A stretch of DNA of 64,000 bases from a virus, in the IMG/VR virus record IMGVR_UViG_3300007504_000006, positions 22,249 through 86,248 of that record. One strand, 5' to 3'. The notes beneath the pieces are model-generated. The model worked only from the letters and a program-made list of their open reading frames with translations. It was not told where the DNA came from and searched no databases. Both the position numbers and the translations under genes were made by a program. Positions 18,350 to 26,372 of this stretch are shown here, in pieces. Position 1 is the stretch's first letter; the number at the start of each line of letters is the position of its first letter.

Positions 18350-20083
18350 ATGCTTACTATCAAAGAAATTACCATCAAGAATTTTATGAGTGTTGGTAAT
18401 GTAACACAAGGAGTTCTTTTAAACGATACTGGTTTAACTTTAGTTCTTGGAAACAATTTAGATTTAGGCGGAGACGGGTCACGCAATGGTACAGGAAAAA
18501 CAACTCTTGTAAATGCGTTATCTTATGGTCTATTTGGTCTTCCATTAACTAATATCAGACGTGATAATTTAATCAATAAAACCAATGGCAAACATATGCT
18601 TGTCACGATTGAATTTTCATGCAATCGTGTAACGTATAGAATTGAACGAGGACGTAAACCAGGTATATTAAAATTTTATGTTAACGACTCTGAACAAATA
18701 GATGAAACAGACGAAGGACAAGGTGAAAGTAAATTAACACAAAAGCAAATAGATAAAGTTCTAGGTATGACACATAATATGTTTAAACATGTTATGGCAC
18801 TTAATACATACACAGAACCTTTTCTTGCTATGAAACAAAATGATCAACGAAACTTAATAGAAGAATTGTTAGGTATTACTTTACTTTCAGAAAAAGCGGC
18901 ATTATTAAAAGAATTAGTTAAAGAAACAAAAGATAACCATAAAGAAGAAGAATACAGAATAGGTGGAATTCAACAAGCAAATGAACAAATAGAAAGTTCT
19001 ATTAACGATTTACAACGTCGAAGTGATTTGTGGGACAGGAAGCATAAAGAAAATATAGAAGAATTAAAAAATAAATTACTAGAATTATCTGAAGTAGATA
19101 TAGATATAGAATTGCAAGCTCATAAGGACTTAGAAGCATATAGTGAGCTTCAAAGAAAAACGTCGCAATTAGACGGGAATATTGCACAAATTGACACCAA
19201 AATCTCCAAGTTAAATCAAGACCTATCAAGTATAAAAGATGATGCATGTTACGTATGTGGAAAACCATTAGATGATGAGTTGCATAAAAAACTATTAAAA
19301 ACAAAAGAAGATAAATTAAAAAATTATACAGAAGAAGTGTCTGAGTATAAACGAGAAAGAGAAGACCTAGGATCGTTAGGCAAGCAACCAATTACCCATT
19401 ATGATAAAATAAGCGATGCATATAATCACAAAACAACATTAGATACGTTATCAAATCAATTAGAAAGTAAATTAACAGAAACAAATCAGTACATAGAACA
19501 AATAGAAACACTTCAAGATAAAGGATTACAAGAAATAAATTGGAACAAAATTAACGAATTAAATAATTTAAAAGAACACCAAGAATTTTTATTAAAGCTT
19601 CTTACAAATAAGGATTCTTTTATAAGAAAGAAGATTATAGACCAAAACTTAGCATATTTAAATACAAGGCTTAAATATTACTTACAAAAACTAGGTCTAC
19701 CACATTATGTAAATTTTCAAAGTGATTTAACTGTAGAAATTACAGAGCATGGAAGAGATTTAGATTTTGATAACTTATCACGAGGAGAGCGTAATAGGCT
19801 TATACTAGGTTTAAGTTTCTCGTTTAGGGATATATTTGAATCTATGAATACTCCAATTAATTTAATGTTTATAGACGAATTAATTGACTCCGGAATGGAC
19901 ACAACCGGAGTTGAGTCTGCATTGGCTGAGCTTAAAAGAATTACAAGGGAACGAAATAAAAATATATTTTTAATTTCACATAAAGACGAACTTGTAGGAC
20001 GAGTAAATGATATATTAAATGTAGTTAAAGAAGATGGATTTACATCATTTAGTTGCGATAAGGAAGTACTAGAACATGTCTGA
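18350..20083 (+). CDS. 46: Recombination endonuclease subunit gp46 (SbcC/Rad50-like ATPase)
   Basis: 577 residues. Walker A lies near residues 43-52 (GSRNGTGKTT). A long coiled-coil region contains the zinc-hook motif CYVC (Cys300, Cys303). The ABC signature LSRGERNRL begins near 476, Walker B (LMFIDEL) follows near 507, the D-loop is DSGMD, and the H-loop is ISHKDE. The length is typical of T4 gp46. It partners gp47 in DNA end processing. No Shine-Dalgarno is evident before the ATG. The end overlaps the next small gene by 8 bases. Confidence 0.93.
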   Translation: MLTIKEITIKNFMSVGNVTQGVLLNDTGLTLVLGNNLDLGGDGSRNGTGKTTLVNALSYGLFGLPLTNIRRDNLINKTNGKHMLVTIEFSCNRVTYRIERGRKPGILKFYVNDSEQIDETDEGQGESKLTQKQIDKVLGMTHNMFKHVMALNTYTEPFLAMKQNDQRNLIEELLGITLLSEKAALLKELVKETKDNHKEEEYRIGGIQQANEQIESSINDLQRRSDLWDRKHKENIEELKNKLLELSEVDIDIELQAHKDLEAYSELQRKTSQLDGNIAQIDTKISKLNQDLSSIKDDACYVCGKPLDDELHKKLLKTKEDKLKNYTEEVSEYKREREDLGSLGKQPITHYDKISDAYNHKTTLDTLSNQLESKLTETNQYIEQIETLQDKGLQEINWNKINELNNLKEHQEFLLKLLTNKDSFIRKKIIDQNLAYLNTRLKYYLQKLGLPHYVNFQSDLTVEITEHGRDLDFDNLSRGERNRLILGLSFSFRDIFESMNTPINLMFIDELIDSGMDTTGVESALAELKRITRERNKNIFLISHKDELVGRVNDILNVVKEDGFTSFSCDKEVLEHV

Positions 20084-20279
20084 AACACCATGGATTGATA
20101 GAAGATCATTATTAGACATAACTCAACAATCTAGAGGAGGAGCTGGATTGGCACCATTAGATATGGGATATGTATACGTCTTTAAAAACGGAGAAACCAG
20201 ACATTGTTTAGATGACTCGGAGGCATATAACTTTTATGCAGATAACAAAGAACGACTTGACTCAGAACCAACAATTTAA
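20076..20279 (+). CDS. Small conserved-looking hypothetical protein
   Basis: 67 residues, starting inside the end of gp46 (8-base overlap). It has a strand-rich centre (GYVYVFKNGETRHC) followed by an acidic helix. I do not recognise the family. Tight packing and the shared operon support it as a real gene. Confidence 0.55.
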   Translation: MSETPWIDRRSLLDITQQSRGGAGLAPLDMGYVYVFKNGETRHCLDDSEAYNFYADNKERLDSEPTI

Positions 20280-20988
20280 ATTTTTTATAGCGGCCCCGTT
20301 TGGCAATTATATTAAACATAAAAATGCAATTAATGTTAGAGGTTCTTTTACAATATTACGTAGACCAGGATTAATTAAACAACTATTTAGAACTCTTAGA
20401 TATGATTTTTCTAAAAAAGGATGGAAGAACGAATTAGGACTCCGTAATCCGGGTATAAAACACGGACTTAATAAATACAGAAACAACGGCAAAGAAGTTA
20501 TAAGTATTGCCGCAATTATGCCTAGAGATTGGGGTGACTTTGCAAAAGACATACCCGATCATGTAAACTTAGAATTAAATTTAAGTTGTCCAAATATCGA
20601 TAAAGTAGAAATAGATTATAAAGCTCTTACTAAGTTTTATAATGCATTTTGGGATAATAAACGAGAATGGTGTATAGCCAAAATATCGCCCCTATCTACA
20701 GAGGACGAAATCAAGCGATTATTAGACATTGGGTTTGGTCAGATCCACTGCTCCAACACCCTCCCTATTACTGGCGGAGGATTGAGCGGAAAGGAATTGA
20801 TAAGTTACACGATCAAACTCATAGATTACATAAAGACACACTTTCCCTCAGTGAAGATTATCGCAGGAGGAGGGATTGATCATATAGATATTGTAAATTA
20901 CTATAAAGGTAAAGGTGCAGATTATTTCAGTTTAGGAACTGTATGTTTTACACCTTGGAAATTATCAAAAATACTTAATGCCAAGTAA
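20236..20988 (+). CDS. Dihydroorotate dehydrogenase-like flavoprotein (PyrD class 1-like)
   Basis: About 250 residues. TIM-barrel FMN-enzyme motifs in order: GLRNPGI, LELNLSCPN (class 1 enzymes carry the active-site Cys in this motif), IAKISP (Lys), HCSNTLPITGGGLSG, SVKIIAGGGI and YFSLGTV. These match dihydroorotate dehydrogenase, which oxidises dihydroorotate in pyrimidine synthesis. The N-terminus is unusual (FFIAAPFGNYIKHKN), so the true substrate may differ. Start: GGAGG at 20219-20223 favours ATG 20236; alternatives are ATG 20212 and TTG 20257. It overlaps the preceding small gene. Codons around 20690-20880 are visibly more GC-rich than the rest. Confidence 0.72.
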   Translation: MQITKNDLTQNQQFKFFIAAPFGNYIKHKNAINVRGSFTILRRPGLIKQLFRTLRYDFSKKGWKNELGLRNPGIKHGLNKYRNNGKEVISIAAIMPRDWGDFAKDIPDHVNLELNLSCPNIDKVEIDYKALTKFYNAFWDNKREWCIAKISPLSTEDEIKRLLDIGFGQIHCSNTLPITGGGLSGKELISYTIKLIDYIKTHFPSVKIIAGGGIDHIDIVNYYKGKGADYFSLGTVCFTPWKLSKILNAK

Positions 20989-21508
20989 AAGTAAAATAAA
21001 AGGCAGTTCATTTGAAAGAGAAATAGCAAAAGAACTATCGGATTTATATAATGAGAGCTTTGTAAGAACTCCATCGTCGGGTGCTTATGTTGGCGGCTCT
21101 AATGTTGCAAGAAAAGATTTTTTATCCGAGGGTCAGGTACAATCCTTCAGAGGAGACATAATACCACCCGACGACTGGAAATATTTTAATGTTGAATGTA
21201 AATCGTATGCTGATTTCCCTTTCCACCAATTACTATACCAAGGCGATATTAGACTATTAGATGAATGGATAGAACAAATACTAGAAGTGGCAGAAGAAAA
21301 AGATTTAAACTTATTGATACTAAAATTTAACCGCAAAGGCAAATACATAGGCTTCCAAGAACACTTACTTAATTCCTCATTTTATACATATAGACACGCA
21401 AATTATAAAGGCTGGATTTTTACAAGCTACAAAGATTTTATGGAACAAAACAATGGCTCAATTAAATACCTCTCAGTTGAAGGGGTACCACAGCCTCTAT
21501 TGTCGTAA
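20978..21508 (+). CDS. PD-(D/E)XK nuclease, Holliday-junction-resolvase-like
   Basis: 176 residues. It has the Hjc/PD-(D/E)XK arrangement: KGSSFEREIAKELSDLY with a conserved Glu, FVRTPSSGA, then GDI (Asp) and NVECKSYADF (the ExK motif). Such enzymes cleave branched DNA and could resolve junctions made by gp46/47-driven recombination; T4 uses the unrelated gp49. It overlaps the DHODH-like gene by 11 bases and is followed by the 352-nt gene-free block. Confidence 0.75.
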   Translation: MPSKSKIKGSSFEREIAKELSDLYNESFVRTPSSGAYVGGSNVARKDFLSEGQVQSFRGDIIPPDDWKYFNVECKSYADFPFHQLLYQGDIRLLDEWIEQILEVAEEKDLNLLILKFNRKGKYIGFQEHLLNSSFYTYRHANYKGWIFTSYKDFMEQNNGSIKYLSVEGVPQPLLS

Positions 21509-21860
21509 GACCGGTTGAGAACGAGTACGCTCGTTCGGATCTCCGTGGCAAAAGCAGAAAAAATGAGTAGGCTCTCCTGACAATTGGAACCTACAAGGTA
21601 TATAAGGTAGATCTAATTGCTTTATATAAACCTGCGTTGGATAAGCAGAACGTAAAAAGGTACAGCCCAACCGCCTTAACCTATTTGGTTGTTCTATTAG
21701 AATGTGCTATGTCCGAAGGAAATAGTTATCTTAGCCTTAAACAGGCTAAGTGTGACTTGACTCTCAGGAAATAGTTAAATAGTAATAGTATAAATTCGAT
21801 CTGAATTACGAAGTAATGAAAGATCGTGATGAGCTTTAGCTCATCATTAAAGGAAGGTAA
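21509..21860. ncRNA. Gene-free 352-nt block with many potential helices: candidate structured RNA
   Basis: No convincing ORF on either strand, and the composition is richer in G and C than flanking genes. Plus-strand helices visible by eye: GAACGAG/CTCGTTC with TACG loop (21519-21536); GTAGG/CCTAC (about 21568-21593); AGG-TATATAA/TTATATA-AA-CCT (about 21596-21633); CTGC/GCAG (about 21632-21648); CAACC/GGTTG (about 21668-21690); CTAT-g-TCC/GGA-a-ATAG with GAA loop (about 21707-21725); CTTAGCCT/AGGCTAAG (21730-21750); CGATCT/AGATCG enclosing ATTAC/GTAAT (21797-21826); TGATGAGC/GCTCATCA with TTTA loop (21827-21846). TCCTGA near 21575 can also pair with TCAGGA near 21763. No tRNA, tmRNA, group I intron or ribozyme core was recognised. 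It could be a stand-alone ncRNA or a long leader of the HAD gene. Confidence 0.5.
21789..21796 (+). promoter_or_regulatory. Weak late-promoter-like motif before HAD gene
   Basis: TATAAATT differs from the T4 late consensus TATAAATA at the last base. It lies 65 bp before the HAD start and inside the structured block, so it may be fortuitous. Confidence 0.3.
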
Positions 21861-22382
21861 ATGAAACTAACAGAATTTGATTATCCTCAAATATACTGCG
21901 ACATGGACGGCGTTTTAGTAGATTTAATAGAAGGTGCAACAAAAATATTAGGTTATAATTTTGCTGAACGTTATGGTTACGTTTCAGGAAAGCACGAACT
22001 ATGGGATAAATTAGCAGAAGAAAAATTATTTTGGGCAGAGTTACCTCCTATGCCTGATATGAAACAACTTTGGGGATTTATATCAACTTTCCAACCTTAT
22101 ATATTAACCGCTGTTCCTGCTGTTCGGTTAATATGGGATCCTCCAGCAGGAATTCAAAAAGCAATGTGGTGTGAAAAAAACTTAGGTATTAGCAAAGATA
22201 GAGTGTATGCTGTAAAACGCTCAGATAAAAAACACTTTGCTAAATCGCACGACGGTCGACCTAATATATTAATTGATGACCATCAACAAAATATTAATGA
22301 ATGGAATAAAGCAGGAGGAAAAGGAATACTCCACACATCTGCAAGTAACAGTATTAAACAATTAGAAGGTATTGGCTTCTAA
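21861..22382 (+). CDS. HAD-family 5'(3')-deoxyribonucleotidase-like phosphatase
   Basis: 173 residues. The N-terminus has the HAD nucleophile motif YCDMDGVLVD (Asp14, Asp16), as in NT5C-type deoxyribonucleotidases. A Lys follows in VKRSDKKHFAK and an acidic ILIDDH motif coordinates magnesium. Such phage enzymes hydrolyse nucleoside monophosphates and may balance dNTP pools. AAGGAAGG precedes the ATG. The gene ends convergently with the frameshift extension on the other strand, overlapping by 4 bases. Confidence 0.78.
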   Translation: MKLTEFDYPQIYCDMDGVLVDLIEGATKILGYNFAERYGYVSGKHELWDKLAEEKLFWAELPPMPDMKQLWGFISTFQPYILTAVPAVRLIWDPPAGIQKAMWCEKNLGISKDRVYAVKRSDKKHFAKSHDGRPNILIDDHQQNINEWNKAGGKGILHTSASNSIKQLEGIGF

Positions 22383-22612
22383 AGATTTTGTTGCTGTTTC
22401 TTTCCTGCCTTTGCATCAAGTTTTTGTTTAACAATTTCAAAAAACATTTCTCTTTCATCATAGGTCAACATCCACATATCATTGTATGATATCATTCCAT
22501 CTGAAAACACAACCAGTTCCATTAAATTCTTTTGAAAGGCTCTTACATCATCTTTCATTTCTTGTAAGATTTCCTGAATTTCGTCAGGAGTTGATTGTAA
22601 GAGCCTTAGGCG
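22379..22612 (-). CDS. -1 frameshift extension of the gp26-like tail chaperone
   Basis: This frame has no plausible start of its own: the first ATG lies 18 codons in and has no Shine-Dalgarno. It opens exactly at the slippery site at the end of the gp26-like gene. Read after a -1 shift it adds 77 residues (begins RLRLLQSTPDEIQEILQEMK, ends GKKQQQNL), a highly helical charged tail, making a 442-aa fusion. This mirrors the lambda G/G-T and P2 E/E' tail chaperones, where a minor frameshift product with a C-terminal extension binds the tape measure. The tape measure gene lies immediately across the divergent promoter region. Confidence 0.78.
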   Translation of the reverse strand, partial: RLRLLQSTPDEIQEILQEMKDDVRAFQKNLMELVVFSDGMISYNDMWMLTYDEREMFFEIVKQKLDAKAGKKQQQNL

Positions 22613-22618
22613 AAAAAA
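22536..22618 (-). promoter_or_regulatory. Programmed -1 ribosomal frameshift signal
   Basis: On the minus-strand mRNA the zero-frame codons CTT TTT TTC contain the slippery heptamer T-TTT-TTC (22618-22612). Four bases later a perfect 12-bp stem begins: AAGGCTCTTACA (22607-22596) pairs with TGTAAGAGCCTT (22547-22536) around a loop of 48 nt. The zero-frame stop TAA lies at the base of the stem. Heptamer, short spacer and downstream stem are the standard elements of -1 frameshifting. Confidence 0.82.
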
Positions 22619-23706
22619 AGGGTCGGATCAAACACAATAGGAGTAGAAGATTTAGATGAACACTTTTCGCAATCAAATTCTATGATGTTATTAAAACCTA
22701 CATCTGTTATTTCTACTATTTTTTCTGATATAGACCCAAAAGAAGTTCGTCCTATATCATGTAACCATTCAGCAATTAATTGTTTGTCCTCAATTGAAGC
22801 AGTTGGTGTGTCTACTTTTATTATAGACCGTAATACTAGCTCATACGTTATTTCGGTAATTTTCTTTAATGATTTGCCTAATTCTACTTGTTTTTCGGCA
22901 TCAGTGGTATCATCATTTGCTAATATATTATTAGTAATCGCAGACCTTTCAAAATTTGCCAATGCTGATTGAATTTGACAACGAAGATCATATGGTTTAA
23001 CATATACAGTTAAATCGCCTATTACTATTTTATATTGTTTTTCGAGACCTGTTATTTGTGTATCTAATAAAAATTCTATATCTACATTAAATTCGGTAGA
23101 TGTATTACATTTTGTACACAAACCACTATAAGCTAATTCTTTCCCATATGTTACTAGTCGTATTGCTAACATTAAAACATTAAAATCTGGTCCAGGAATA
23201 TCATTTGGATTTTCAATATCTGGTACACACGATTTCATTACTTCAATTAATGATTCACCGTTCATTAAAATATCCGGAGATTTGAATAATAATTCATCTC
23301 TTGCAGTCATAGGTCTTACTAAAATTTCATTTAAGTTTGATAACTTAGGAGGTATAGTATAAAAGTTACCATTACTAGGTAATATTACATATACTCCGGG
23401 AGGTCTATGATATTGCATTAACGGATTAGAAGAATTAGTTTCTAAAACAGTATGTCGCACATTATGTTTTTTTGATTCAACTGTTTTTCCACCCTCACCT
23501 GAAACAGGTGTCTCTCGCTCAATTTTTTCTTTTTTAATCTGTTTTTTGGGAGTTGTTGAAAAATTATCTAATGCTTGATTTGCTATTTTTAATACAGGTT
23601 CTGCTTCTGGATTGTCTTTATATTTTTCTATAAATTGTTCTACTTGTTCTTTTGATTCATTAATGTCATAAAACTCGTTTAATATAACATTTGCATCTTC
23701 GGGCAT
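22606..23706 (-). CDS. 26: gp26-like baseplate hub / tail assembly chaperone, zero-frame product
   Basis: 366 residues. The N-terminal 100 residues are charged and low in complexity. From about 115 a conserved region follows (VYVILPSNGNFYTIPPKLSN, LVRPMTARDELLFKSPD), with two CxxC pairs: LCTKCNTS near 208 and FDCEKCSS near 351, a likely zinc site. This matches the gp26-type baseplate or hub-assembly family of T4-like phages. AGGAGG lies just before the ATG and a perfect TATAAATA lies upstream on the same strand. The last codons contain a slippery site and frameshift stem, so a 442-aa fusion is predicted. Confidence 0.68.
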   Translation of the reverse strand: MPEDANVILNEFYDINESKEQVEQFIEKYKDNPEAEPVLKIANQALDNFSTTPKKQIKKEKIERETPVSGEGGKTVESKKHNVRHTVLETNSSNPLMQYHRPPGVYVILPSNGNFYTIPPKLSNLNEILVRPMTARDELLFKSPDILMNGESLIEVMKSCVPDIENPNDIPGPDFNVLMLAIRLVTYGKELAYSGLCTKCNTSTEFNVDIEFLLDTQITGLEKQYKIVIGDLTVYVKPYDLRCQIQSALANFERSAITNNILANDDTTDAEKQVELGKSLKKITEITYELVLRSIIKVDTPTASIEDKQLIAEWLHDIGRTSFGSISEKIVEITDVGFNNIIEFDCEKCSSKSSTPIVFDPTLFFA

Positions 23707-23716
23707 TTTCCTCCTT

Positions 23717-23724
23717 AATAAATA
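23717..23724 (+). promoter_or_regulatory. Late-promoter-like motif before tape measure
   Basis: AATAAATA about 30 bp before the ATG at 23754. It overlaps the leader of the divergent gp26-like gene, forming a back-to-back late promoter pair. Confidence 0.5.
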
Positions 23725-23734
23725 TATATAACTC

Positions 23735-23742
23735 TATTTATA
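23735..23742 (-). promoter_or_regulatory. Late promoter before gp26-like gene
   Basis: A perfect TATAAATA on the minus strand, 29 bp before the ATG at 23706 and followed by the AGGAGG ribosome site. Confidence 0.65.
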
Positions 23743-23753
23743 GGCAGAAATTC

Positions 23754-26315
23754 ATGGCATCTATACAACTTCCAGGCGTAGGCTCAGTAGAAATACCTGA
23801 TTTTGCTACAGATTACACATTACAACAAGTATTAAATGTTCTTTCTAGTCAAGAAGCAGAACGTATCCAGGCCTTAGGAGAAATTAACCAAACACTTGTT
23901 ACAGGATCAAATGTAAGTAGAGCTCAATTAGCTAGAGATACAGAGACAGCATCTAATACTGGAAGAATGTCTCGAATGCAGGCAGTCCAACATAGAACCA
24001 ATCTTCAGACATTAAATCAAATGAAAGCTCAGCATAAAGAAATGTTATCTGCTCAAAAAAGAGCATCTGGGGCTTTCGCTCAACAAATGCCACAAATTAT
24101 GAGAATGGCTGGTTCAATGATATCAGGAAAAGGTATTAGTGATGCATTAAGTATGATGCCAGGTGGCCTTGGCCAAGGGATAGCATTAGCAACAAAAGTT
24201 GTAGGAGAATTTGCCGATTCTCAACGCAGATTAACAGATGTAGGTATGGGATTAGGAACATCTATTATTAATACAGGAGAAGCAATTAGTAGTTTTAATG
24301 TGCCATTAAGTGAATTAGAACGAATTGCAGGATCAAATGCAGTAACTTTAAATTACCTTAATGATACTACTATGGATATGACAAAGGCACATAAGGACTT
24401 ATTAGATCAAGGAGTCAGACCTGGTGTTTTTGCATTTGGATTAATATCGAAAACAGCAAGAGATAGCATGAAAGAATTTGGTAATTTTGGATTTACAGTA
24501 ACAGAAGTAAATTCTTTCTTAGCAGAATATTTAGAAACTGATCGAAAACGAGGAGTATTAGCACAGAACTCTGCTGTAAATTTAGCCGCAAATTTTAAAG
24601 CACTAGCCCAAGAAACTGCCGCCTATGCTTACGATACAGGTAGAAATCGCAAAGATTTAATGAAAGCCCAAATAGAAAATTTAAATCGTACTGATGCATC
24701 AACGTATGCTATGATGCTTAGAATGAAAGGCGAAGAAGGTGCGGCAGAAACATTTGAAAAGAATTTAGCATTAATTACAAATGAAATGAAATCTCGATAT
24801 GGAGAAAATGCAGATTCGATGATTGATGCATGGATACAAGCTCAAACACAAGGTAGAGGTCTAGAAGCAACAGAAGCAGGTGCAGAATTTATGGCTATGT
24901 TAGGACCAGCAGGTGCTGTTTTAGATCAAATGGCAAGATCTGGAGAAGCAATAGACCCTGCAATGTTTGGTAAATTTCATAAAGCATTAGAACAATCAGT
25001 AAAATCATATGACACTCAAAATTTTCAATTATTAGCAACTCAACATGAATCTTTACAAACAGCAGGTCGTATGTTATCTGAAGCTAGAACTACTACTGCC
25101 GAATCTCGACATCAAGCAAAATTACGATTGAAAGAAGGAGCCCAATTATTAAAAGCAAATGAAGCAGTAGTTACAGTAACAACAGATTTACAACAAGGAA
25201 TGTTAAGAGTAACTAATGCAATGGTTGGAGAGGGAGGGGCCCTTCAACCTGCACTTAAAAAAGCAATTGAATCAGTTGGACAATTTACAACTGCAATAGG
25301 GCAAGCGGCAAAAGGTGAAGGATTAGCCGCTTCGGCTACTATCGGAAAAATGTTATTGGACAATCCTTGGCAATTTTTGGCGATGGGAGCAGGTGCTTCA
25401 ATGCTACCTAATGTTAATAAAATGTTTCCACAATCAGGAACATCTATGGCAAACCAAAATAAATTTGCTAGTAGTTTGGCTATGTCACAATTAGGTTCCG
25501 CAACGGTTGGTCAAGGAAATAAAGTATTAAGAGGAGGACAAACATATGAGCTAAAGAACAATATATTTACAGATCCTAATTCCGGTTTGGACTACAAATA
25601 TGATCCCAAAACTGGAAAATTTACACCAACTAAAGGAGCCATAAAATCTATTACAGGTGGAACTGCGAGTAAAGCCATAACAGGAATGAAAGGTGGTACA
25701 TTATCAGGTATATTTTCCATTGGAATAGCAATGATGGAAGGTTATGAAGAATTACAAAGATCAGAATCAGAATTTAATGCACAATGGGGTGGTGCTGACG
25801 TAAATAAAGATTCGCAAGAATATAAAGATGCGGTCGCATTAAGAGATAAAAGAAGAAAAGATATTGCAATTAAAACTTTAGGAAAAGGTGGCGGCGGTAT
25901 GGGCGGTTCTATGTTGATGGGTGGCCTTGTAGGAATGCTAGGTGGCGGACCATTAATGTCGATATTAGGAACTGCACTCGGTGGTTATTATGGTTACAAA
26001 TGGGGTGGCGAAGCGGCAGAACAAGTAACTGGTAGAGAAGATATTTTTACTACAATGCAAGAAAGTATGGGCGAACATGGTAACGAATATACGCAAGGTC
26101 AAAAATTAGCACAAGAACAACAAAAAATTATAAACATGGAAAAAGCCAAAACAGATCCTCAATATTTAGAATTAACAAAAATACAAAAATTATTAGTAGA
26201 TCATGGAACAAAATTAGATGTAATTGCTGGTGCATCAGCATCTACCGCTATAGAAACAACAAAGATAACCAGAACACAAAGCCCGGCTATAGGCCCTCCT
26301 GGGAGAAATTATTAA
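23754..26315 (+). CDS. Tail tape measure-like protein
   Basis: 853 residues from ATG 23754 (MASIQLPGVGSVEIPDFATD); earlier in-frame codons overlap the divergent gene and are not used. It is mostly helical and Ala/Met/Gln-rich, with a Gly-rich hydrophobic segment near residues 705-750 (GGGMGGSMLMGGLVGMLGGG), typical of tape measures that fix tail length and are ejected into the host membrane. In T4 the equivalent is gp29. It is divergent from the predicted chaperone pair and precedes the portal gene. Confidence 0.68.
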   Translation: MASIQLPGVGSVEIPDFATDYTLQQVLNVLSSQEAERIQALGEINQTLVTGSNVSRAQLARDTETASNTGRMSRMQAVQHRTNLQTLNQMKAQHKEMLSAQKRASGAFAQQMPQIMRMAGSMISGKGISDALSMMPGGLGQGIALATKVVGEFADSQRRLTDVGMGLGTSIINTGEAISSFNVPLSELERIAGSNAVTLNYLNDTTMDMTKAHKDLLDQGVRPGVFAFGLISKTARDSMKEFGNFGFTVTEVNSFLAEYLETDRKRGVLAQNSAVNLAANFKALAQETAAYAYDTGRNRKDLMKAQIENLNRTDASTYAMMLRMKGEEGAAETFEKNLALITNEMKSRYGENADSMIDAWIQAQTQGRGLEATEAGAEFMAMLGPAGAVLDQMARSGEAIDPAMFGKFHKALEQSVKSYDTQNFQLLATQHESLQTAGRMLSEARTTTAESRHQAKLRLKEGAQLLKANEAVVTVTTDLQQGMLRVTNAMVGEGGALQPALKKAIESVGQFTTAIGQAAKGEGLAASATIGKMLLDNPWQFLAMGAGASMLPNVNKMFPQSGTSMANQNKFASSLAMSQLGSATVGQGNKVLRGGQTYELKNNIFTDPNSGLDYKYDPKTGKFTPTKGAIKSITGGTASKAITGMKGGTLSGIFSIGIAMMEGYEELQRSESEFNAQWGGADVNKDSQEYKDAVALRDKRRKDIAIKTLGKGGGGMGGSMLMGGLVGMLGGGPLMSILGTALGGYYGYKWGGEAAEQVTGREDIFTTMQESMGEHGNEYTQGQKLAQEQQKIINMEKAKTDPQYLELTKIQKLLVDHGTKLDVIAGASASTAIETTKITRTQSPAIGPPGRNY

Positions 26316-26319
26316 ATGG

Positions 26320-26348
26320 TTGACAAAACACATATAAGAGCATATAAT
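26320..26348 (+). promoter_or_regulatory. sigma70-type promoter before portal gene
   Basis: TTGACA at 26320-26325 and TATAAT at 26343-26348 are separated by 17 bp, a perfect consensus match. Its -10 runs into the late motif, so the portal block may be read both early and late. Confidence 0.72.
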
Positions 26349-26355
26349 ATAAATA
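26348..26355 (+). promoter_or_regulatory. Late promoter before portal gene
   Basis: A perfect TATAAATA followed by TTACTATAGG, 17 bp before the ATG of gp20. It shares one base with the sigma70-type -10 hexamer. Confidence 0.7.
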
Positions 26356-26372
26356 TTACTATAGGATAATAT

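Noticed and set aside
20207-20552. Minus-strand frame opposite the DHODH-like gene
   Set aside because: The plus strand encodes clear FMN-enzyme motifs; the opposite frame has no family features.
21757-21785. sigma70 promoter TTGACT-N17-TAGTAA before the HAD gene
   Set aside because: The -10 match is poor, and the -35 lies in sequence better explained by the RNA helices.
21509-21860. tRNA, tmRNA, group I intron or hammerhead ribozyme
   Set aside because: No T-arm or anticodon geometry, no tag frame with tmRNA ends, no P/Q/R/S core, and the TGATGAGC hairpin lacks the CUGAUGA...GAAA hammerhead core.
22438-22548. Separate small gene starting at an internal ATG downstream of the gp26-like gene
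   Set aside because: The internal ATG lacks a ribosome site, and the frame opens precisely at the slippery heptamer, so frameshift decoding explains it better.
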